A stretch of DNA of 22,208 nt from JBDTNK01 sp039933775 (GTDB lineage Bacteria > Chloroflexota > Limnocylindria > QHBO01). The stretch lies in assembly GCA_039933775.1 (NCBI GenBank), contig JBDTNK010000035.1:1-22208 (forward strand). Direction: 5' to 3'. Under the pieces are notes generated by a model that made no database searches, was not told the origin of the DNA, and saw only the letters and a program-made list of their open reading frames with translations. Of this stretch, positions 14,018-22,208 are shown piece by piece; the stretch's first letter is position 1; every line of letters begins with the position of its first letter. The position numbers were made by a program, and so were the translations under genes.

Positions 14018-15319
14018 ATGCCCCTGGTCGACCGCCTACGGCGGCTGCGCATCCTCGAGCCGCTGGCCGAGCGCGACTATCGCTACCTGACCATCGGCTC
14101 CACGATCTCGCTCGTCGGCGACGGGTTCTTCTACGTGGCGCTGGCGTGGCAGGTGTACGAGCTGTCAAACGTGCCGACGGCGCTGTCGCTGGTGGGCCTG
14201 GCGTGGACGCTGCCGCTCGTCCTGTTCGTCGTGATCGGCGGGGTGGCATCGGACCGCTACGATCGGCGCCGGGTCATGATCGTCGCCGACCTGGGACGCG
14301 CCGTGACGGTCGGGCTGATCGGGACCCTCTCGGTGCTCGGCGTGCTCGAGCTGTGGCACGTCGTCGGGCTCATCGCCTTCGTCGGCGTGGGTGACGCATT
14401 CTTCAACCCAGCCTCGACCGCGATCGTTCCCGATCTGCTCGCCGAGGAGCGCCTGCCCCAGGCGAATGCCCTGAACGGCGCGTTGCGACCCCTCACCCTG
14501 CGGCTCATCGGTCCCGCCCTGGCGGGATTCATCGTCGCGGCCGTCGGGCCCGGATGGGCCTTCGTGGCCGATGGTGGCAGCTTCCTAGCATCGGCCCTGG
14601 CGATCGGCATGATCGCCAGCCGCCGTCACCTCGTGGAGCGCCCCGTGTCGGGGATGCGGCAGACGTTCAGCGAGATCGGCGAGGGCTTCGCCTTCGTGCG
14701 TGCCAACGCGTGGTGCTGGGCAACGCTGCTGGCCGCGATGATGAGCCTGCTCGTCTTCTTCGGCCCGGTCGAGGTGCTCCTGCCGTTCATCGTCAAGAAC
14801 GGGCTCGGCATGGGGCCCGAGGCGCTCGGCGCGATCTTCGCCTTCGGCGGGATCGGATCGGTGGTCACCGCGGTCGCGGTGGGCCAGCTGGGGCTGCCAC
14901 GACGCTGGATCACGGTCATGTACGCCGCCTGGTCCATCGGCGTGGCGCTGATGGCGGTCTACGGCCTGATGACCGAGCTGTGGCATGCCCTCGTCGCGAG
15001 CCTCGTGATCCATGGGCTCTTCGAGATCGGGCAGATCACCTGGACCACCATGCTGCAGCAGCTCGTGCCGCGCGGCCTGCTCGGCAGGGTGTCGAGCCTG
15101 GACTGGATGGTCTCGACCGGCCTCGTGCCGATCTCGTTCGCGCTGACCGGTCCGATCGCGGACGCCATCGGCGTGCGCGTCACCATGGTCGGCGCGGCGC
15201 TCCTCGGCGGGGTGCTGATGGGCGTACTGCTCTTCGTGCCCGGCGTGCGCGACCCCGAGCAGCGCGGGCTGCGCCAGCTGTCGCCCGGTGGGGAGCTCCT
15301 GGCGGCGGGCGACCGATGA
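14018..15319 (+). CDS. MFS transporter, DHA3/EntS-like exporter
   Basis: A 433-residue integral membrane protein with about twelve hydrophobic helices. The first helices read STISLVGDGFFYVALAWQVYEL, followed by the MFS motif A-like loop GGVASDRYDRRRVMI and then AFVGVGDAFFNPASTAIVPDLL, a pattern typical of MFS_3 (enterobactin exporter and macrolide efflux relatives). The second half has the corresponding loop around GALGAIFAFGGIGSVVTAV. The substrate is unknown; relatives export siderophores or drugs. AAGGA at 14005-14009 supports the start. It follows the tRNA by 28 nt and its stop overlaps the ubiE start, so it is probably cotranscribed with ubiE and the glycosyltransferase. Function beyond export is not predictable. 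Confidence 0.87.
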   Translation: MPLVDRLRRLRILEPLAERDYRYLTIGSTISLVGDGFFYVALAWQVYELSNVPTALSLVGLAWTLPLVLFVVIGGVASDRYDRRRVMIVADLGRAVTVGLIGTLSVLGVLELWHVVGLIAFVGVGDAFFNPASTAIVPDLLAEERLPQANALNGALRPLTLRLIGPALAGFIVAAVGPGWAFVADGGSFLASALAIGMIASRRHLVERPVSGMRQTFSEIGEGFAFVRANAWCWATLLAAMMSLLVFFGPVEVLLPFIVKNGLGMGPEALGAIFAFGGIGSVVTAVAVGQLGLPRRWITVMYAAWSIGVALMAVYGLMTELWHALVASLVIHGLFEIGQITWTTMLQQLVPRGLLGRVSSLDWMVSTGLVPISFALTGPIADAIGVRVTMVGAALLGGVLMGVLLFVPGVRDPEQRGLRQLSPGGELLAAGDR

Positions 15320-16035
15320 CCAACATTCCGGTGGGCAACAGCGCCGCGCCCGACGAGGTCCGGCGCATGTTCGATCGCATCGCGCCGGTGTACGACGCCA
15401 TGAACACGCTCATGACGGCCGGCATCGATGCCCGATGGCGCCGCGACGCGATCCTTGCGGCGCGGCTCGAGCCCCGGATGCGCGCGCTCGACGTGGCCTG
15501 CGGGACCGGGATGCTGACCCGCGCAGCGGCGTGGCGCGTCGGCCGCGACGGGCAGGCGGTCGGCGTCGATGTGAGCGAGGGCATGCTGCGCCGCGCACGA
15601 AGATGGCGCCCACCCGCCGAGGCCGCTGTTCCCGATTTCGTGGCGGGCGACGCGCTCGAGCTGCCGTTCGATGACGGGCAGTTCGACGCGGTCACCGTGG
15701 GTTTTGGGCTGCGCAACATGCCCGACTACCGCGCCGCGTTGGCCGAGATGCGCCGTGTGGCGCTGCCGGGTGGACGGGTCGTGGTGCTGGAGATCGCCGT
15801 GCCGCGTGCCGGTGCCGCGAGCGTGCTGTTCCGCACCTGGTTCGAGCGTATCGTGCCGCGCCTCGGCCGCCTGGCCGGCGGAGGCGGCGCGTACCGCTAT
15901 CTTCCGACCAGCGTGCTGCGCTATCCGCCGCCCGAGGCGATCGCCGAGCAGATGCGCGAGGTTGGCCTGGAGCCCGTGCGCTGGCGCTGGCTGATGAGCG
16001 GCATGGCGACCCTGCACGTCGGCCGCCGCGCCTGA
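15316..16035 (+). CDS. ubiE: UbiE/MenG-type quinone C-methyltransferase
   Basis: Class I SAM-dependent methyltransferase of 239 residues, the family that methylates the ring of demethylmenaquinone (MenG) or the ubiquinone precursor (UbiE). Motifs: FDRIAPVYDAMNTLMTAGIDARWRR at the N-terminus; the SAM-binding DVACGTGML from residue 59; GVDVSEGML; LPFDDGQFDAVTVGFGLRNMPDYRAALAEM; GGRVVVLE; and the C-terminal YRYLPTSVLRYPPPE, which is typical of this family. The substrate quinone is not shown; a menaquinone role is likely if the organism is Chloroflexota. The start overlaps the MFS stop (ATGA). The frame remains open upstream, but that part is a shadow of the MFS gene. The GT4 gene begins 3 nt after the stop. 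Confidence 0.93.
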   Translation: MTNIPVGNSAAPDEVRRMFDRIAPVYDAMNTLMTAGIDARWRRDAILAARLEPRMRALDVACGTGMLTRAAAWRVGRDGQAVGVDVSEGMLRRARRWRPPAEAAVPDFVAGDALELPFDDGQFDAVTVGFGLRNMPDYRAALAEMRRVALPGGRVVVLEIAVPRAGAASVLFRTWFERIVPRLGRLAGGGGAYRYLPTSVLRYPPPEAIAEQMREVGLEPVRWRWLMSGMATLHVGRRA

Positions 16036-16038
16036 GCC

Positions 16039-17217
16039 ATGCGCATCGCGATCGTCGCGGAGTCGTACCTGCCGTACGTGTCGGGCGTGACCGTCTCGAC
16101 CGAGACGCTGGCCCGGGGCCTCGGGGCGCGTGGCAATGCCGTGCTCGTCGTCGCACCGCGTCCGGCCCGCGGCACCCTCGTCGGCAGCGCCGGGGCGCCC
16201 GGCCCGGAGCCCTCCTACGCCTGGCTGCCGTCCTACCAGCTGCCCGTCGCGGCACCGCGCGGCTACCGGATGCCGCTCCCGCTGCCCAGCCGGGCGCTCG
16301 ATCGCGTGGTGGCATTCGCGCCGGAGATCGTCCACGTCCAATCGCCCTTCGTCGCCGGCGCCATCGGCCGCGCCATCGCTCGGCGCAGTGGGGCACGGCT
16401 CGTCTTCACCCACCACACGCGCTTCGCAGCCTATCGCCACTACCTTGGAGCGCTGCGCAGGCCGGCCGGCGCCATGCTCGAACGCCACCTGCACCGCTTC
16501 TGGGCCGCCTGCGACGCGGTGGTGGCGCCTGCCGACGACCTCGCCGCCGAGATCCGTGCGCGACTGCCCGCCGGGTCGCGCACCGTGGTGCGCGTCATCC
16601 CGACCGGCATCGACGTCGCGGCGATCAGCAGCATCCCGTCACGTGATGCGCGTCCGCTCGCCGGCTGGGCGCCCGAGGCGATCGTGGTCGCCAGCCTTGG
16701 GCGGCTGGCGCCCGAGAAGAGTGTCGAGCTGCTGATCGAGGCCGTTGCGCTGGCCGCCGACACCGAGCCGCGGCTGCGCCTGGTGCTCGTCGGTGATGGA
16801 CCGGCACGCGCCGTCCTCGAGCGCGAAGCGGCCGCGCGGCTGCCGCAGCGGGCCTGGTTCGGCGGCGCGCTGCCGCGGCCCGAGGCCCTGGCCCTGCTGC
16901 GCGGCGCGGATCTCTTCGGTTTCGCCTCGAGCACCGAGACGCAGGGTCTCGTGCTGGCCGAGGCGCTGGCCAGTGGCCTCCCGGTCGTCGCGCTCGACGG
17001 CCCCGGGGTGCGTGACTCGGTGCGTCACGACGTGGACGGCCTCGTGGTACGGCGCGACGGGCTCCCGGCTGCGGCGCTGGGCGCCGCCATGGCGACGCTC
17101 GCCGGCGACGATGGCCGGCGCGCGCAGCTGGCCGTAGCTGCCACGGCGGGCGCCGGCCGCTTCGACGTGACGGCACGCATCGGCGAGGTCGAGGCCCTCT
17201 ATCGATCGCTGGGCTGA
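16039..17217 (+). CDS. GT4 family glycosyltransferase, possibly acting on lipids
   Basis: A 392-residue GT-B retaining glycosyltransferase. The N-terminal acceptor domain begins MRIAIVAESYLPYVSGVTVSTETLARGL, with HVQSPFVAGAIGR and THHTRFAAY. The hinge has RVIPTGID, and the nucleotide-sugar domain shows SLGRLAPEKSVELLIEA, LVLVGDGPAR and the EX7E motif STETQGLVLAEALASGLPVV, with glutamates 300 and 308. The HHTRF and TETQGL wording is closest to the branch that includes alpha-mannosyltransferases (MgtA/PimB-like) and alpha-monoglucosyl-diacylglycerol synthases, so a glycolipid product is a fair guess, but the donor and acceptor cannot be read from the sequence. It is the third gene of the MFS-ubiE-GT unit. 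No clear terminator follows. Confidence 0.88.
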   Translation: MRIAIVAESYLPYVSGVTVSTETLARGLGARGNAVLVVAPRPARGTLVGSAGAPGPEPSYAWLPSYQLPVAAPRGYRMPLPLPSRALDRVVAFAPEIVHVQSPFVAGAIGRAIARRSGARLVFTHHTRFAAYRHYLGALRRPAGAMLERHLHRFWAACDAVVAPADDLAAEIRARLPAGSRTVVRVIPTGIDVAAISSIPSRDARPLAGWAPEAIVVASLGRLAPEKSVELLIEAVALAADTEPRLRLVLVGDGPARAVLEREAAARLPQRAWFGGALPRPEALALLRGADLFGFASSTETQGLVLAEALASGLPVVALDGPGVRDSVRHDVDGLVVRRDGLPAAALGAAMATLAGDDGRRAQLAVAATAGAGRFDVTARIGEVEALYRSLG

Positions 17218-17234
17218 TCGAAGCGCGGAAACCC

Positions 17235-17262
17235 TTGCAGGCTGGCCGTTGCGGCGTATGAT
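17235..17262 (+). promoter_or_regulatory. Promoter of the Nudix-gcv unit
   Basis: TTGCAG (17235-17240) and TATGAT (17257-17262) lie 16 bp apart, and TATGAT ends 6 nt before an ATG at 17269. This is the best-looking promoter in the right half of the window. It would drive a leaderless short ORF followed by the Nudix and glycine cleavage genes. Confidence 0.55.
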
Positions 17263-17268
17263 GCAGCC

Positions 17269-17538
17269 ATGCGAGTGAGTCAGGTAGCCCGCTATCTTTC
17301 GTTTCCGTCGATCACCTTCAGCTCGGGAGGTCGTGCCGCGCACAAGCCACGTCTGGGGTTGATCGGACCGACCACGGTTTTCCACGCATCGCGGCGCTCG
17401 ATCACGCGCATCGCCACGGTGGGTGCCCTGCGACCGGAGACGAGCCGATTCCGCTTCCCCGCGATGGGCCGGCCCGGTCGGGTTCGCACGCATCGCCGCT
17501 CGCTGCCCCAGGGCCTGCCGCGCGCAAATCGAACCTGA
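17269..17538 (+). CDS. Hypothetical basic 89-residue protein, leaderless
   Basis: I do not recognise this protein. It begins directly after a good -10 box and ends 10 nt before the Nudix gene. The product is strongly basic, rich in Arg, Ser, Thr and Pro, with a motif-like start MRVSQVARYLSFPSITFSSGG and an Arg-rich end (RFRFPAMGRPGRVRTHRRS). There is no signal peptide or membrane helix. By hand count about three quarters of its third codon positions are G or C, lower than the flanking genes but not random. It may be a real small protein, a regulatory upstream ORF, or simply the leader of the gcv unit. I saw no glycine riboswitch motif in it. If it is not a gene, positions 17218-17548 hold only the promoter and an unexplained leader. 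Confidence 0.35.
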   Translation: MRVSQVARYLSFPSITFSSGGRAAHKPRLGLIGPTTVFHASRRSITRIATVGALRPETSRFRFPAMGRPGRVRTHRRSLPQGLPRANRT

Positions 17539-17548
17539 ACCGCGGCGC

Positions 17549-18000
17549 GTGCCTGGCCTTCGGAACGCCCGCGCCACGTCGGCCGGTGGCGTCATCCATC
17601 GGTCGCAGGGTGACCTGATCGAGGTCGTCCTCGTCCATCGGCGCAAGCCGGTGCTCTGGGCCCTGCCCAAGGGGACGCCGGACAGCGGTGAGACGCTGGA
17701 GGAGACGGCGCTGCGCGAGGCGCGCGAGGAGACTGGCCTGCGGGTCGAGATCGAGGAACCGCTGCGCACCATCTTGTACGCCTTCGTGCGTCGCAACGTG
17801 CGCTTCCACAAGACCGTTCATTTCTTCCTGATGCGCCCCGTCGGCGGGGCACTCGAGGAGCATGACGCGGAGTTCGACGAGGCGCGCTGGGTCCAGCTCG
17901 AGGAGGCGCGCGAGCTGCTCAGCTACCCGACCGAGAAGCTCGTCGTGGAGCGTGCCGCGGAGGTCCTGCACGAACGCGCCGGGTCGGCAAGGGCCAGCGC

Positions 18001-18004
<4 letters not shown>
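17549..18004 (+). CDS. Nudix hydrolase
   Basis: A 151-residue pyrophosphohydrolase with a perfect Nudix box, GX5EX7REUXEEXGU, at residues 42-64 (GTPDSGE..., REAREETGL), preceded by the usual strand ATSAGGVIHR and by WALPKG. Nudix enzymes split nucleoside diphosphates linked to another group. The LPKGTPDSGE wording resembles the diadenosine polyphosphate or mRNA-decapping branch, but substrate cannot be fixed. I chose GTG 17549 because homology begins a few residues later; a GTG at 17423 would add a low-complexity Arg-rich segment overlapping the small ORF. There is no clear ribosome site. Its stop overlaps the gcvT start (ATGA), so it is translationally coupled to the glycine cleavage genes. 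Confidence 0.88.
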
Positions 18005-19107
<1,103 letters not shown>

Positions 19108-19155
19108 TCCATCGGCTCCGACCGTCGAAGATCGCACGAGGACAGTTGACGCCCC

Positions 19156-19533
19156 ATGGTCCCGGAAGAGCTCCGCTATTCCAAGGAGCACGAGTGGGTA
19201 CGCCTCGACGGCACGAGCGCCACGATCGGCATCACGAGCTACGCCGCCGATGAGCTTGGCGACATCGTCTTCGTCGAGCTGCCCGAGGTCGGCAGCAGCC
19301 TGAGCCAGCTGAGCAGCTTCGGCGTCGTCGAGAGCGTGAAGGCGGTGAGCGACCTCTATGCGCCGCTCAGCGGCACGGTCGTGGAGATCAACGACGCCCT
19401 GAACGAGTCGCCGGAGCTGCTGAACAGTGACGCGTTCGGCGACGGCTGGATCCTGCGCGTCGAGCTGAGCGCGCCCGACGAGGTCGAGACGCTGCTCGAC
19501 GCGGCCGGCTACCGGGAGCTGACCGAGGGCTGA
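19156..19533 (+). CDS. gcvH: Glycine cleavage system H protein
   Basis: Small lipoyl carrier protein that shuttles the aminomethyl group from P to T protein. The 125 residues show YSKEHEWVRLDGTSATIGITSYAADELGDIVFVELPEVG and the lipoylation site ESVKAVSDLYAPLSG with Lys62, then the DGWILRVEL strand at the expected distance. The start ATG is preceded by GAGGA at 19138-19142, a rather long spacing of 13 nt. Its TGA overlaps the gcvPA start by one base (TGATG). Lipoate attachment enzymes are not in this window. Confidence 0.96.
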   Translation: MVPEELRYSKEHEWVRLDGTSATIGITSYAADELGDIVFVELPEVGSSLSQLSSFGVVESVKAVSDLYAPLSGTVVEINDALNESPELLNSDAFGDGWILRVELSAPDEVETLLDAAGYRELTEG

Positions 19534-20876
19534 TGGCCTACACCCCGCACACAGATCGCGACCGGCAGCGCATGCTCGCCGTGGTGGGCGTGGCGACCGT
19601 CGACGAGCTCTTCGACGACATTCCGCCCGCCGTACGTTCGCAGCGTTTCGAGATCCCGCCGCCGCTGACCGAGCAGGAGGTGCGCGCCGAGCTTTCCCGG
19701 CTCGCCGGCCGGAATCGGCTGGCGCAGATCAGCTTCATGGGCGCGGGTGCGTATCGCCACCTGGTTCCCGCCGTGGTGGGTGAGGTGATCGGCCGTCCCG
19801 AGTTCGCGACGAGCTACACGCCGTACCAGCCCGAGGTGAGCCAGGGCACGCTGCAGAGCATCTACGAGTTCCAGTCGCTCATCTGTGAGCTGACCGGGAT
19901 GGAGATCGCGACGGCGAGCCACTACGACGGCGCCACCGCGACCGCCGAGGCGGCGCTGATGGCGTGTCGCCTGACGCGGCGCGAGCGTGTCGTGGTCTCG
20001 GCCGCGGTCGCCACCGACGTGCGCCGGGTGCTCGCAACGTACTGCTCCGGACCTGGCATCGAGGTCGTCGAGCTGCGCGCCGACACGGCCGAGGGCGGCA
20101 GCGGCCTGACGGATCTCGAGACCGCCCGCGCATTGACCGATGCCTCGGTGGCCTGCATCGTCGTCGCGCAGCCGAACGGCTTCGGCGGCATCGAGCCGAT
20201 GGGCGAGCTTGCCGAGATCGCGCATGCCGCCGGCGCGCAGCTCGTGGCCGTCGTGGAGCCGACCTCGCTGGCGCTGCTCGCTCCGCCCGGCAGCTACGGC
20301 GCCGACATCGTGGCGGCCGAGGGCCAGCCGCTGGGGATCCCACTCTCGTACGGCGGCCCGTACGTCGGCCTGATGGCGGCGCGCGCCGAGCTGGTGCGCC
20401 AGATGCCGGGGCGCCTCGTCGGAGCGACCCGGGACGCGGAGGGGCGCAAGGGCTATGTCCTCACGCTCCAGGCGCGCGAGCAGCACATCCGGCGCGAGAA
20501 GGCGGCGAGCAACATCTGCACCAACCAGGCGCTCTGCGCCCTGGCCGCGACGACCTATCTCGCGGCCGTTGGCCCCGAGGGACTGCGCGAGGTCGCGGAG
20601 CTGTCCGCCATCCAGGCGCGACACCTCGCCGCGACGCTCGAGGAACGCGGCCTGGGGCGCCGGCGTTTCGCGGCGCCGTACTTCGCGGAGGTTGCGATGG
20701 TCGTGCCCGACGCCGCACGCCGCCACGCGACGCTGGCCGAGCAGGGCATCGTGGCCGGATACCTCCTCGAGCGCGATGATCCGACGCTGCGCGATACGCT
20801 GCTGTTCGCCTGCACCGAGCTGACGACCGACGCCGAGATCGGCGCGCTGGCAGACGCGCTGGAAGCTTCGGCGTGA
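19533..20876 (+). CDS. gcvPA: Glycine decarboxylase subunit 1 (P protein, alpha)
   Basis: First half of the two-subunit glycine dehydrogenase (decarboxylating), which releases CO2 from glycine. The 447 residues carry typical N-terminal P-protein segments: YTPHTDRDRQRMLAVVGV, FMGAGAYRHLVPAVV, TSYTPYQPEVSQGTLQSIYEFQ, HYDGATATAEAALMA, QPNGFGGIEP, then LSYGGPYVGLMAAR, RLVGATRDAEGRKGYVLTLQAREQHIRREKAASNICTNQAL. The PLP lysine is not in this half; it lies in gcvPB. A split P protein is found in many Gram-positive-type and thermophilic lineages, in contrast to the single long chain of proteobacteria. GAGGG lies just before the start, and the stop overlaps the gcvPB start (GTGA). Confidence 0.95.
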   Translation: MAYTPHTDRDRQRMLAVVGVATVDELFDDIPPAVRSQRFEIPPPLTEQEVRAELSRLAGRNRLAQISFMGAGAYRHLVPAVVGEVIGRPEFATSYTPYQPEVSQGTLQSIYEFQSLICELTGMEIATASHYDGATATAEAALMACRLTRRERVVVSAAVATDVRRVLATYCSGPGIEVVELRADTAEGGSGLTDLETARALTDASVACIVVAQPNGFGGIEPMGELAEIAHAAGAQLVAVVEPTSLALLAPPGSYGADIVAAEGQPLGIPLSYGGPYVGLMAARAELVRQMPGRLVGATRDAEGRKGYVLTLQAREQHIRREKAASNICTNQALCALAATTYLAAVGPEGLREVAELSAIQARHLAATLEERGLGRRRFAAPYFAEVAMVVPDAARRHATLAEQGIVAGYLLERDDPTLRDTLLFACTELTTDAEIGALADALEASA

Positions 20877-22208
20877 GCGTCGTCGAGCGCGACGCGTCTC
20901 GCGCCCCTGATCACGACCCGAGCGGACGCGGCGGCGCCTTCCGCTCGCCGGCGGCCGAGGCGGGGGAGCTGCGCGTGGTCGAGCCTCTCATCTTCGAGCG
21001 CTCGCAGCCGGGGCGTCGCGGCGTCCGCTTCCCGGGGGCATCCGATGCCGCGCGCGCCGCGGCCGCGGGCCAGCCGCCGATCCCCGACGCTGCGCGTCGC
21101 GAGGCGCTGCCGCGCCTGCCCGAGGTGAGCGAGCTGGACCTTCTGCGGCACTACAACCGCCTGGCACATCTCAACTTCGCGATCGACCTGAACTTCTACC
21201 CGCTGGGCTCGTGCACCATGAAGTACAACCCCAAGGTCAACGAGTGGGCGGCGCGCCTGCCCGGCCTCGCCGAGTCGCACCCGAACGATCCCGATGCCAT
21301 CGCCCAGGGCAGCCTCGAGCTGCAGTGGCTGCTGTCGGAGCTGCTCGCCGAGATCAGCGGCTTCGACGCGGTCAGCCTGCAGCCCGCCGCCGGCGCGCAC
21401 GGGGAGCTGACCGGGATGCTGATGACGCGTGCCTACCATCGGTCTCGCGGGGAAGGGGAACAGCGCACGAAGGTCCTGGTGCCCGACAGCGCGCACGGCA
21501 CGAACCCGGCGACCGCCACGATGGTCGGCTACAGCGCGGTCACGATCCCCTCGAACGAGCGCGGCGGCATCGGGCTCGACGCCCTGCGCGCGGCGCTCGG
21601 GCCGGACACCGCCGCGCTCATGATCACGAATCCTTCGACGCTGGGCATCTTCGAGGACCAGATCGACCAGGTCATCGCCGCGGTACACGAGGCGGGAGCC
21701 ATCGCCTACATGGACGGTGCCAACCTGAACGCCATCCTGGGCCGCTTCCGCCCTGGCGAGGCCGGCTTCGACGTCATGCATTTCAACCTGCACAAGACGT
21801 TCAGCACGCCGCACGGCGGGGGCGGTCCGGGATCGGGCCCGGTCGGCGTGGGCGCGCGGCTCGAGCCATTCCTGCCGCGCCCGCTGCCGGTCCTGGTCGA
21901 GGGAGACCCCGCCGAGGTGCGGGCCAACGCGTGGGCCGGCCGCAGCACGCCCGGCGCGCGGTTCGCACTCGAACATGACCGCCCCCACAGCATCGGCAAG
22001 GTGCGCTCGTTCATGGGCAACTTCGGGATGCACCTGCGCGCCTACACGTACATCCGCAGCAACGGCGCCGACGGGCTGCGGGAGATCAGCGACGACGCCG
22101 TGCTGGCGGCCAACTACCTGCGCGTCCGGTTGGCCGATGCGTTCGACCTGCCCTACGACCGCGTCTGCAAGCACGAGGTCGTGTTCAGCGGCCGGCGCCA
22201 GAAGCGCG
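20873..22208 (+). CDS. gcvPB: Glycine decarboxylase subunit 2 (P protein, beta), 3' truncated by window
   Basis: Second, PLP-binding half of glycine decarboxylase; 445 codons are visible and the gene runs off the right edge, probably by only a few dozen codons. Motifs: EPLIFERSQPGRRG, NFYPLGSCTMKYNPKVNEW, LQPAAGAHGELTGMLM, DSAHGTNPATATMVGY, MDGANLNAILG and the PLP site FNLHKTFSTPHGGGGPGSGP with the lysine at residue 308. The start is a GTG overlapping the gcvPA stop (GTGA). The 35 or so residues before EPLIFE are low-complexity and longer than in most relatives, so the true start may be somewhat later. It completes gcvT-H-PA-PB; the L protein (dihydrolipoyl dehydrogenase) is not here. Confidence 0.95.
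   Translation, partial: MSVVERDASRAPDHDPSGRGGAFRSPAAEAGELRVVEPLIFERSQPGRRGVRFPGASDAARAAAAGQPPIPDAARREALPRLPEVSELDLLRHYNRLAHLNFAIDLNFYPLGSCTMKYNPKVNEWAARLPGLAESHPNDPDAIAQGSLELQWLLSELLAEISGFDAVSLQPAAGAHGELTGMLMTRAYHRSRGEGEQRTKVLVPDSAHGTNPATATMVGYSAVTIPSNERGGIGLDALRAALGPDTAALMITNPSTLGIFEDQIDQVIAAVHEAGAIAYMDGANLNAILGRFRPGEAGFDVMHFNLHKTFSTPHGGGGPGSGPVGVGARLEPFLPRPLPVLVEGDPAEVRANAWAGRSTPGARFALEHDRPHSIGKVRSFMGNFGMHLRAYTYIRSNGADGLREISDDAVLAANYLRVRLADAFDLPYDRVCKHEVVFSGRRQKR

Noticed and set aside
17263..17548. Glycine riboswitch ahead of the gcv genes
   Set aside because: I looked for the conserved tandem aptamer core segments and did not find them; the stretch shows an open reading frame instead.
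17423..17548. Upstream GTG start extending the Nudix protein by 42 residues
   Set aside because: The extension is Arg/Pro/Cys-rich, has no resemblance to Nudix proteins and overlaps the small ORF; the domain begins just after GTG 17549.

Overview
The window is about 22 kb of very GC-rich bacterial chromosome with every recognisable gene on the + strand. It reads as ordinary core-genome DNA with one unusual passenger gene. Organism: strongly GC-biased third codon positions, a Gram-positive-style division/cell-wall (dcw) cluster carrying murB and the small membrane gene sbp between ftsQ and ftsA, a two-subunit glycine decarboxylase (gcvPA/gcvPB), and several apparently leaderless genes. This fits a high-GC Chloroflexota lineage (Limnocylindria/Ellin6529-like) or a neighbouring phylum. 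That placement is an inference; there is no rRNA here to test it.

Region 1 (1-12782) is the dcw cluster: 3' end of a division transpeptidase (ftsI/PBP2 type), murF, mraY, murD, ftsW, murG, murB, ddl, ftsQ, sbp, ftsA, ectC, ftsZ. Most junctions are ATGA overlaps or adjacent stop/start codons, so up to ftsQ it looks like one transcript. murE and murC are absent from their usual places. ftsW and murG overlap by 98 nt. The surprise is a complete, motif-intact ectoine synthase gene (ectC) four bases after ftsA and before ftsZ, with no ectA or ectB in view. ftsZ has its own upstream region with three DnaA-box-like 9-mers, a possible -10 and a hairpin at the predicted 5' end of its mRNA. A 10-bp stem-loop follows ftsZ.

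Region 2 (12857-13989) holds yggS (PLP homeostasis protein) and yggT (small membrane protein), both apparently leaderless, with a -10 box 7 nt before a GTG start. A tRNA-Val(CAC) follows, whose -10 box lies in the loop of an 8-bp inverted repeat.

Region 3 (14018-17217) is a tight three-gene unit: an MFS exporter, a UbiE/MenG-type quinone methyltransferase and a GT4 glycosyltransferase that may act on membrane lipids.

Region 4 (17235-end) begins with a good promoter and a short unrecognised leaderless ORF, then a Nudix hydrolase and the glycine cleavage genes gcvT, gcvH, gcvPA and gcvPB, the last running off the window end. This unit would oxidise glycine to CO2, ammonia and methylene-THF together with a lipoamide dehydrogenase encoded elsewhere.
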